5,116 nucleotides of DNA from positions 1-5,116 of the forward strand of contig DYKW01000127.1 of NCBI GenBank assembly GCA_020722405.1. Direction: 5' to 3'. Shown here piece after piece: positions 1 through 5,116 of this stretch. The notes below the pieces were generated by a model. It saw only the letters and a list, made by a program, of their open reading frames with translations, did no database searches and was not told the origin of the DNA. The DNA is from Anaerolinea thermophila. GTDB taxonomy: Bacteria > Chloroflexota > Anaerolineae > Anaerolineales > DRKV01. Position 1 is the first letter of the stretch; each line of letters begins with the position of its first letter. Both the position numbers and the translations under genes were made by a program.

Positions 1-47
1 ATTTTCCCGTTCTGTCATCTCAGCGTTCTCTGCGTTCTCGGCGGTAA
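1..47 (+). CDS. GxxExxY family protein, extreme C-terminal tail (partial)
   Basis: In frame 3 the window opens with FPVLSSQRSLRSRR followed by TAA at 45-47. The rest of the gene lies to the left of the window. On its own this is too short to name. It closely parallels the end of the GxxExxY protein at the other edge: that protein ends in DFPDSLRSPRALR, also has a Phe-Pro pair before a Ser-Leu-Arg-Ser repeat, and shares DNA identity on both sides of the stop codon. The family (PDDEXK_3-like, PF13366) has no established function. The call is an inference from the paired tails. The alternative is a noncoding copy of the same repeat. Confidence 0.45.
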   Translation, partial: FPVLSSQRSLRSRR

Positions 48-55
48 ACAAATAC

Positions 56-105
56 AACCAAAACACCCCGTAGAGTTCGGCCAAACTCTATGGGGCGTTT
101 CGGTT
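56..105 (+). terminator. Long stem-loop, probable terminator of the left-edge gene
   Basis: The arms 61-77 and 84-100 pair over 17 positions around the 6-base loop CGGCCA. There is one A-C mismatch and one G-U pair. The pairing resumes outside as AACC (56-59) with GGTT (102-105) after one more mismatch. It begins 8 bases after the left-edge stop codon. The core is A-rich on the left and ends in GTTT on the right, so it could act on either strand. No strong uridine run follows it on the + strand, so termination is likely but not certain. Confidence 0.6.
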
Positions 106-132
106 TGAGGAGAATGCAATTTTCATTATACG
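105..132 (+). promoter_or_regulatory. Weak sigma-70-like promoter candidate for the small ORF
   Basis: TTGAGG at 105-110 and TATACG at 127-132 are separated by 16 bases. Each hexamer matches the housekeeping consensus at four of six positions. The site lies directly after the hairpin and about 70 bases before the ferredoxin-like small frame. This is a pattern match only, in AT-rich DNA where chance matches are common. Confidence 0.25.
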
Positions 133-201
133 TAAAAAGATGAATTCAACCTGAAACGGAGATGAGAAACAGATAAAAAATCGAAGGGCGAGGGACATGA
201 C

Positions 202-264
202 ATGCTGCGACCTGTGCGTGTGAAGGTGTGGCACAAGGACGGTTGCACAATGTGTGGTATCTGA
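202..264 (+). pseudogene. Ferredoxin-like N-terminal fragment, 20 codons
   Basis: ATG at 202 opens a 20-residue frame ending TGA at 262-264. GAGGGA at 190-195 stands as a well-placed ribosome binding site. The peptide is basic and beta-like (LRPVRVKV) and then reads WHKDGCTMCGI. This matches the start of small bacterial 4Fe-4S ferredoxins, where a short strand leads into CxxCGxC. The cysteines are residues 15 and 18, and the TGA falls at residue 21, exactly where the third cluster cysteine belongs. No frame after the stop continues with ferredoxin-like sequence, so a single point mutation does not explain it. The frame may be the 5' stub of a deleted or recombined ferredoxin gene, a translated leader peptide, or chance. 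A peptide this short could not hold a 4Fe-4S cluster alone. Confidence 0.3.
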
Positions 265-268
265 TACC
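256..268. promoter_or_regulatory. Perfect inverted repeat GGTATC-T-GATACC, possible operator
   Basis: Two 6-base arms flank a single T. The repeat touches the proposed -35 hexamer of the protease promoter (268-273), a position suited to repressor binding. No regulator is encoded nearby and only one copy is seen, so the role is inferred from geometry alone. Confidence 0.25.
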
Positions 269-296
269 TGACGCCCCCAATTCCTTGTGGTACACT
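268..296 (+). promoter_or_regulatory. Likely promoter of the metalloprotease gene (extended -10)
   Basis: CTGACG at 268-273 and TACACT at 291-296 are separated by the optimal 17 bases. The -10 is preceded by TGG, giving an extended TGnTACACT element. Transcription would start near 303 and leave a leader of about 40 bases before the ATG at 344. The two hexamers each match the consensus at four of six positions. Confidence 0.4.
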
Positions 297-331
297 AACA
301 CGCAATTATCCAAAATATTTGTGTATACAAC

Positions 332-336
332 AGGAG
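332..336 (+). promoter_or_regulatory. Ribosome binding site AGGAG
   Basis: AGGAG lies 7 bases before the ATG at 344. This is optimal spacing and fixes the protease start. Confidence 0.85.
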
Positions 337-343
337 AAAAACG

Positions 344-2389
344 ATGGAAGAACGAAACTGGTTGCCATGGGTAATTGGCTGTTCTATTGCTGTGATGATT
401 CTTTGTTTGTGCTTAAGCGTTGCATTGATCATCGGGAGCGCTGGGTTAGTGTTCCTACAAAATAGTGGCGGCAACTACATCCCTACGGTAGACCCTTCTA
501 ATGGACAAGGCTACGAACAGACGCCAACACCGATGGCCGCACGCCCCACGCTGCGACCTGGCGAAACGCCCACACCGATATCTACCGAAACGTTACACAT
601 CCTCGAACAGGCTATCGTTCCGACCAACGACCCGGTTGACCTGGCCCGCCGTTTGGGCGGCATCTCCGATGTGCCTTTGACGGTCACTCCTCCGGCCACG
701 CCATACCCCGTTGGGGCGCAACAAACCTTTTGGGTCTCGAACGTAGATACCAACGAAAATTTCCAAGTCCAGGCTACGTTGCGGTACGTCACCGACCACG
801 CCTACTTTTGGATTGAAGATGGCGTTTCTTATGATGAGAAGGATTTGCGCAATCTGGCGAATGCCTTCGAAAACAAGATCTATCCCACCGACCGGGCGTT
901 CTTTGGTTCCGAATGGTCCCCTGGCGTGGATGGTGACCCACACATATACATCCTTTACGCTGGCGGGATAGGAGAAAACCTGGCAGGTTATTTTTCATCT
1001 GCCGACGAATTGCATCCACTGGCGCACGAATATTCCAATGCGCACGAAATGTTTCTCTTCAATGCAGACAACGTAGGCCTGGGAGAGGAATTTACCTATG
1101 GTGTCCTGGCACACGAATTTCAGCACATGATCCATTGGTATCAAGACCGTAATGAGACCTCCTGGGTGAATGAGGGGTTTTCAGAACTTGCTTCGTTTTT
1201 GAATGGTTATGATGTCGGTGGTTTTGACTATACCTTTGCACAAGACCCTGACCTGCAATTGACCTACTGGCCGGAGGACAACACCACGCCGCATTACGGC
1301 GCGTCGTTCCTATTTGTGGATTACTTTCTCAGCCGTTTTGGGGAACAGTCTACCCAAAAGGTGGTTGCCGACCCAGAGAACGGCATGGTGAGTATCAATA
1401 ATGTTTTACAAGAAATCGGGGCGCAAGACGTCTTCTCCGGTGAACCGGTGACGGCGAATACTTTCTTCCGCGATTGGACGTTGACGAACTATTTGATGAA
1501 CAATGATATTTATGGCGGTGCATTCTCATACTCGAACTATCCCGATGCACCGCAAGTTGACGCCACCGAACGTTTGCGCAAGTGCCCCACCGGGCCGCTG
1601 AGTCGCGATGTCTCTCAGTACGGCACAGATTACATTCGTATCACCTGCGATGGTTCCTATACCTTGCGCTTTGAGGGAAATGTGCAAGTAGGACTGCTGC
1701 CGGCTGATGCGCATTCTGGAAATTATGCCTTTTGGTCGAACCATGGGGATGAATCGGATATGCGCCTGACACAACGATTTGATTTTCGTGCCGTGCAGGT
1801 ACCCATTACGATGGAATATTGGACGTGGTACGACCTCGAAAAAGATTACGATTACCTGTACTTGGTGGCATCGACTGATGGTGAGCACTGGCAGATTTTG
1901 AAAACCCCTTCGGGAACGGACGAAGACCCGTCGGGAAACAGTTATGGTTGGGCTTATAACGGTCAATCGGGCGTTGGCAAAGTGTGGATTCGTGAGCAGG
2001 TGGATCTCTCAGAATTTGCCGGGCAGCAGGTGTATCTGCGTTTTGAGTATGTTACCGATGCAGCCGTCAATGGGGAGGGGCTATTGTTGGATGATATCAG
2101 CATCCCGGCCATTGGTTACCAGGCCGATTTTGAGCAAGACGACGGCGGATGGCAGGCTGAAGGCTTTGTGCGTATTGACAATACCTTGCCCCAAACCTTC
2201 CAGGTGACCCTGATTACACAACGCGGTGGAAACGACGTTACCATCACGCCACTGGTTTTATCTGCAGATAACCGTGTAGAAGTGCCAATTGACTTGAGGG
2301 GCAGCGAACAAACCGTGTTGGTGGTCAGCGGTACCGCGCCTTTTACCCGTCAGAAGGCTGCATACTTGTTTCAGATTGATTCCAGGTAG
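344..2389 (+). CDS. Membrane-anchored zinc metalloprotease with immune inhibitor A-type C-terminal domains
   Basis: This is a probable extracellular protein-degrading zinc peptidase. Residues 8-38 form one hydrophobic segment after a short charged start and lack a lipobox, which suggests an N-terminal membrane anchor. A Thr/Pro-rich stalk (about 58-80, with TPTP twice) leads to the catalytic region at about 125-400. The zinc site is HEFQH at 257-261. NEGFSE at 276-281 follows 15 residues later and offers E277 as third ligand, a gluzincin pattern resembling M30/hyicolysin-like peptidases, with YGASFLF at 318-324. C414 and C435 could form a disulfide. Residues 454-588 match the MAM-like beta domain of immune inhibitor A (SGNYAFWS, EYWTWYDLEKDYDYLYL, VTDAAVNGEG, LDDISI). 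Residues 591-681 form a last beta domain starting near GWQAEGFVRIDN. The gene is complete and apparently monocistronic. The substrate is unknown. The peptidase class is firm, but the exact MEROPS family is less so. Confidence 0.85.
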   Translation: MEERNWLPWVIGCSIAVMILCLCLSVALIIGSAGLVFLQNSGGNYIPTVDPSNGQGYEQTPTPMAARPTLRPGETPTPISTETLHILEQAIVPTNDPVDLARRLGGISDVPLTVTPPATPYPVGAQQTFWVSNVDTNENFQVQATLRYVTDHAYFWIEDGVSYDEKDLRNLANAFENKIYPTDRAFFGSEWSPGVDGDPHIYILYAGGIGENLAGYFSSADELHPLAHEYSNAHEMFLFNADNVGLGEEFTYGVLAHEFQHMIHWYQDRNETSWVNEGFSELASFLNGYDVGGFDYTFAQDPDLQLTYWPEDNTTPHYGASFLFVDYFLSRFGEQSTQKVVADPENGMVSINNVLQEIGAQDVFSGEPVTANTFFRDWTLTNYLMNNDIYGGAFSYSNYPDAPQVDATERLRKCPTGPLSRDVSQYGTDYIRITCDGSYTLRFEGNVQVGLLPADAHSGNYAFWSNHGDESDMRLTQRFDFRAVQVPITMEYWTWYDLEKDYDYLYLVASTDGEHWQILKTPSGTDEDPSGNSYGWAYNGQSGVGKVWIREQVDLSEFAGQQVYLRFEYVTDAAVNGEGLLLDDISIPAIGYQADFEQDDGGWQAEGFVRIDNTLPQTFQVTLITQRGGNDVTITPLVLSADNRVEVPIDLRGSEQTVLVVSGTAPFTRQKAAYLFQIDSR

Positions 2390-2502
2390 GAAATCACTTC
2401 GTCAATTCGTGTCTTTGTGGCAAAAAATGCTAAGGCGACTCAGGGTATTGAGATGATGCGGTCGAGAAGAGTTGTGCAACCCTAAGGACAAGCGCTTAAA
2501 AC
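2390..2502. other. Intergenic DNA after the protease, no gene
   Basis: No supported gene or RNA is seen here. The only notable stretch is ATTCGTGTCTTTGTGG (2405-2420) followed by an A-run. From memory, it resembles short repeats that often trail GxxExxY-type genes, but no second copy occurs in this window. Confidence 0.4.
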
Positions 2503-2542
2503 AAAAGGGATAGTTCAGGATTTTCCTGAACCATCCCTTTTT
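2503..2542. terminator. Bidirectional intrinsic terminator between convergent genes
   Basis: The 18-base arms 2503-2520 and 2524-2541 pair at all positions but one around TTT; the innermost pairs probably open to a larger loop. The left arm begins AAAAGGGAT and the right arm ends ATCCC plus five T. The + strand therefore has a stem ending in a T-run. The - strand reads ATCCCTTTTGTTTT, an even better uridine tract. The hairpin begins 20 bases after the phosphorylase stop codon and 113 bases after the protease stop codon, so it can end both transcripts. Confidence 0.85.
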
Positions 2543-2561
2543 GTGATCAGGCTTTTTGCTG

Positions 2562-4733
2562 TTATTTTGAGGCTTGCAAGCCGGTAATGTACAGGTTTTG
2601 CGCGTATTCTTTGAGCATGCGGCGAGTGCTGAATTGCGGTGCCAGGGTGCGAATAGATTCTTTCATGCGGGCAATCCACTCGGTAGGCAGGCCATTGCTC
2701 GTGCGCTCCTTGTAGTATAGCGGAATGATTTCATTCTCCAGGGTATTGTACAAATCGTTGGCATCGGCATCGTCTTGAATAACTGGATCGATCGGATCGG
2801 CATCTTCACCAATGGCCCAGCCATTGAAGCCATTGTAGCCCTCACGCCACCAACCATCCAGAACGGAGAAGTTCAGCACGCCATTTAGCGCGGCTTTCTG
2901 CCCGGATGTGCCGGAAGCTTCGTTGGGTCGACGTGGTGTGTTCAGCCACACGTCCACACCCTGTACCAGGTAGCGGGCCAGATTCATGTCGTACTCTCCC
3001 AGGAAGACTAGACGTCCGCCGTTTTCGGCTTTCTTGACAGCGCGATAAACTTCTTGAATGAGCAACTTGCCTGGTTCGTTATCGGGGTGGGATTTCCCGG
3101 CAAAGATGATCTGTACCGGCATATTTGGTTTGTTGAGAATGCTCAGCAGGCGATCAAAATCACGCAAGATGAGATTGGCACGCTTGTAGGGGGCAAAACG
3201 GCGAGCAAAGCCGATGGTTAATGCGTAAGGGTCAAGCAAAACGCCGCTGGCAATGACCTGGACGGGGTGAATACCCTCGTGTATCCATTGTTGGCGGGCT
3301 CTTTCCAGGGCGTACAGTACCAGTTTGCGTTTGAGATGCAGCCGCACAGCCCATAATTCGGCGTCTGGGATATCGTTGATGTGATCCATCACACCTGGTT
3401 CATCGAGATGTGTTATCCAATCCTCGCCCAGGTAGCGGTCGAAGAGCAAACGAAGGCGGCGTGCCAGCCAAGTGCTGGTATGGATGCCGTTGGTAATGTG
3501 GGTAATGGGCACATCATCTACCCGCCGGCCGGGCCACAGAAAATGCCACATCTTGCGAGTGACGTGCCCGTGCAATTCAGAGACCGCGTTACAGTGTTCG
3601 GATAGTCGGATGGCAAGTACCGGCATGCTGAAAGCATCCCCCCAGTGGCGTTGACAATGTGCTAATTCAATGAATTCATCACGCGTCAACCCTAGAGGTT
3701 GCCACCAGGACGCAAAGTACTTATCTACTAACCAGGTGGGGAACTCGTCATTGCCGGCCGGTACCGGGGTATGGGTAGTGAATACATTGTTGATTTTGAC
3801 GAGTTCGAGTGCTTTTTTAGGTTCTACGCCTTGTGTGATGAGTTCTCGGACGCGCTCCAATGCCAGAAAAGCGGAATGACCCTCATTCATGTGCCAAACC
3901 GAGGGGGAATATCCCAAAGCCCGTAAAGCGCGCACGCCCCCAATGCCAAGTAACATCTCCTGGGATATGCGAACCTCAGGGTTGCTACTGTATAGACGAG
4001 CGGTTAGATTTTGGTCGGCGGGAGAGTTTTCTGGGCAACGGCTATCCAACAGGTACAGGGGCACCCGTCCAACCTGCACCACCCATACTTGTAGTTTGAC
4101 CTGGCGTTGTGGCAGTTCCACCGAGATGGTAAGCGGTGTGCCATCTTCTTTCATTATCGGCCGGATGGAGGATTCCTCAACGTTGAGACGCGTGGGGGAC
4201 GCTTCTTGCCAACCGTCCTCTGTAATACGCTGGGAAAAATAGCCTTCCGTGTAGAGGAAGCCCACGCCCACCAGTGGCAGCCCCAAGTCGCTGGCTTCTT
4301 TCAGGTGATCTCCAGAGAGAACGCCCAACCCTCCTGCATACAAAGAAAGAATTTCGTGCAGACCAAACTCCATGGAGAAATAGGCGATAGTTTTATTTGT
4401 TAGCGATGGATAGGTTTCTTTGAACCAACTTTTTTCCGCGCGGCAGTACTGATCAAAGCGGGAGAAAACACGATCGTAATTTTCCAGGTAATGGCGACTT
4501 TGGGTGACAGCGTTTAATTGCACTCGGCTGACTTGCTTGAGGAAGGCAATTGGATTATGGTATGTCTTTTCCCACAAATCTCGATCGATTTGTAGGAAAA
4601 GCCGCAAGGCATCCGGCTGCCAGGTCCACCACATATTGTAGGCTAATTCTCCTAAGCGATCGATACGTCGAGGCAGATCGAAATGCACGGGGGTGTCAAT
4701 ATATAGCGATTTTTCGGGAATGGAGAAATCCAT
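2562..4733 (-). CDS. glgP: Alpha-glucan phosphorylase (glycogen/maltodextrin phosphorylase, short family)
   Basis: This PLP-dependent cytoplasmic enzyme releases glucose-1-phosphate from alpha-1,4-glucan ends with inorganic phosphate, in glycogen or maltodextrin breakdown. Residues 1-110 form the DUF3417 N-terminal region typical of the family, including LAYNMWWTWQPDALRLF (30-46). The phosphorylase core follows with YFSMEFGLHE (118-127), YAGGLGVLSGDH (132-143), HMNEGHSAF (281-289), HTPVPAGND (321-329), HITNGIHTSTW (412-422) and FARRFAPYKR (509-518). EASGTSGQKAALNG (605-618) is the cofactor motif, in which K613 should bind PLP. Gln612 replaces the Met of the E. coli-type enzymes, a variant I regard as ordinary in this branch. 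The length of 723 residues suits this shorter family, which lacks features of the roughly 800-residue classical enzymes. All expected motifs are intact, so it should be active. No other glycogen gene is in the window. Chain-length preference cannot be read from the sequence. Confidence 0.95.
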   Translation of the reverse strand: MDFSIPEKSLYIDTPVHFDLPRRIDRLGELAYNMWWTWQPDALRLFLQIDRDLWEKTYHNPIAFLKQVSRVQLNAVTQSRHYLENYDRVFSRFDQYCRAEKSWFKETYPSLTNKTIAYFSMEFGLHEILSLYAGGLGVLSGDHLKEASDLGLPLVGVGFLYTEGYFSQRITEDGWQEASPTRLNVEESSIRPIMKEDGTPLTISVELPQRQVKLQVWVVQVGRVPLYLLDSRCPENSPADQNLTARLYSSNPEVRISQEMLLGIGGVRALRALGYSPSVWHMNEGHSAFLALERVRELITQGVEPKKALELVKINNVFTTHTPVPAGNDEFPTWLVDKYFASWWQPLGLTRDEFIELAHCQRHWGDAFSMPVLAIRLSEHCNAVSELHGHVTRKMWHFLWPGRRVDDVPITHITNGIHTSTWLARRLRLLFDRYLGEDWITHLDEPGVMDHINDIPDAELWAVRLHLKRKLVLYALERARQQWIHEGIHPVQVIASGVLLDPYALTIGFARRFAPYKRANLILRDFDRLLSILNKPNMPVQIIFAGKSHPDNEPGKLLIQEVYRAVKKAENGGRLVFLGEYDMNLARYLVQGVDVWLNTPRRPNEASGTSGQKAALNGVLNFSVLDGWWREGYNGFNGWAIGEDADPIDPVIQDDADANDLYNTLENEIIPLYYKERTSNGLPTEWIARMKESIRTLAPQFSTRRMLKEYAQNLYITGLQASK

Positions 4734-4741
4734 GGTAGATA

Positions 4742-4747
4742 ACCTCT
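4742..4747 (-). promoter_or_regulatory. Ribosome binding site AGAGGT of the phosphorylase gene
   Basis: On the minus strand AGAGGT stands 8 bases before the ATG at 4733-4731. It supports that start, which also gives the usual N-terminus of the family. Confidence 0.65.
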
Positions 4748-4810
4748 GTATTCAAATGGGTGAAATTTCAATCACTTGCACATGGCATGGAAAGTTTTCG
4801 GAGTTGATAA

Positions 4811-4840
4811 ATAATCTTACCACGTAGCGGAGCTTTGCAA
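4811..4840 (-). promoter_or_regulatory. Weak promoter candidate for the phosphorylase gene
   Basis: On the minus strand TTGCAA (4840-4835) is followed by TAAGAT after 15 bases (4819-4814) or GATTAT after 18 bases (4816-4811). Neither spacing is ideal. It would give a leader of about 70 bases. The 204-bp gap between the upstream GxxExxY stop and the ATG holds no clear terminator, so read-through from that gene is also possible. Confidence 0.3.
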
Positions 4841-4937
4841 GTTTGGTTCGGAAAATGAAACCCGTTCCAATAACATGAATTTCTTGCTGGAATCTGGCGA
4901 AACCGGCGGATGACCGATATTCATCCACAGTATCTGT

Positions 4938-5116
4938 TTACCGCAGAGCCCGCGGAGAACGCAGAGAATCTGGAAAGTCATTCGCCACCCGGCGAATGCC
5001 ATCCTTCAGGCCCCTGACATTGAAGTTGATCAGCAAGCCCACCTTGCAACCAGAAAGCTTTAGGTAGGAAAGCAACTGAGCCTGATGAATCGGTATCAGA
5101 CGATCGACGGCCTTAA
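4938..5116 (-). CDS. GxxExxY family protein, C-terminal part (5' end outside window)
   Basis: Reading leftward from 5114, 58 codons run to TAA at 4940-4938. The peptide starts KAVDRLIPIHQAQLLSYLKL and continues with CKVGLLINFNV and LKDGIRRVAN. This is the characteristic end of the GxxExxY family (PDDEXK_3-like, PF13366). There a lysine of the nuclease-like core precedes HxxQLLxYL, and GLLINFN forms the last strand. Family members are about 125-140 residues, so roughly half is missing; the naming GxxExxY motif lies outside the window. The function of the family is not established, and nuclease activity is only suggested by the fold. After VANDF comes an odd tail, PDSLRSPRALR, encoded by a CTCTGCG/TTCTC repeat also present at the left edge. 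Downstream on the same strand is the phosphorylase, with no sign of a functional link. Confidence 0.88.
   Translation of the reverse strand, partial: KAVDRLIPIHQAQLLSYLKLSGCKVGLLINFNVRGLKDGIRRVANDFPDSLRSPRALR

Noticed and set aside
197..223. Eight-codon Cys-rich frame MTCCDLCV overlapping the ferredoxin-like frame
   Set aside because: It is too short to support. The next ATG at 202 has better spacing to GAGGGA and a recognisable peptide.
202..343. TGA at 262-264 read as selenocysteine or read through in the ferredoxin-like frame
   Set aside because: The codons after it give YLTPPIPCGTL, which does not follow a ferredoxin pattern. No selenocysteine-type hairpin was recognised, since the adjacent palindrome is too short.
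1526..1966. 146-residue frame on the minus strand inside the protease gene
   Set aside because: It is antisense to a well-conserved beta domain, has no ribosome site or recognisable motif, and is a shadow of the real gene. The same applies to the minus-strand frames at 511-1019.
3381..4403. Several plus-strand frames of 60-117 residues opposite the phosphorylase
   Set aside because: All are antisense to conserved phosphorylase motifs and have no independent support.
344..4733. Protease and phosphorylase as a joint functional system
   Set aside because: They are convergent, have a shared terminator between them, act in different compartments and have no known pathway link.
4761..4770. Perfect palindrome TGAAATTTCA in the phosphorylase leader
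   Set aside because: Ten AT-rich bases are easily palindromic by chance, there is one copy, and it lies downstream of the promoter candidate.
4817..5002. 61-residue minus-strand frame overlapping the GxxExxY tail and phosphorylase upstream region
   Set aside because: It reads the GxxExxY DNA in the wrong frame. The correct frame gives the clear GLLINFNV motif and ends at 4938.

Overview
The window holds two large, complete, convergent genes and is bounded at both edges by the 3' ends of two apparent GxxExxY-family genes that point inward. The base composition is moderate. The membrane-anchored exoprotease has a Thr-Pro-rich stalk, the phosphorylase is of the short alpha-glucan type, and GxxExxY tails carry a 'ctctgcgttctc' repeat. 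Together these fit an Anaerolineae-like member of the Chloroflexota. That assignment rests on general family knowledge, because the window contains no phylogenetic marker.

Layout from left to right. Bases 1-47 are the last 14 codons of a probable GxxExxY protein (+). A long, nearly perfect hairpin follows at 56-105. The leader at 106-343 contains a 20-codon reading frame that looks like the first part of a bacterial ferredoxin and stops exactly where the third cluster cysteine should be. It also holds a likely promoter and a clear ribosome binding site. Bases 344-2389 (+) encode a 681-residue membrane-anchored zinc metalloprotease with an HEFQH...NEGFSE site and an immune-inhibitor-A-type MAM/beta region. 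The two stop codons are 172 bp apart and share a bidirectional hairpin terminator at 2503-2542. Bases 2562-4733 (-) encode a complete 723-residue alpha-glucan phosphorylase. Its 204-bp upstream region carries its ribosome binding site and a weak promoter candidate. Bases 4938-5116 (-) are the last 58 codons of a second GxxExxY protein, whose 5' part lies outside the window.

The two main genes show no functional link. One acts outside the membrane on protein, and the other acts in the cytoplasm on storage glucan. They are convergent, so they are not an operon. I do not see a defence system, CRISPR array, phage module or biosynthetic cluster here. The most unusual signals are the inverted pair of GxxExxY tails, whose similarity runs through the stop codon into noncoding DNA, and the truncated ferredoxin-like frame in front of the protease.
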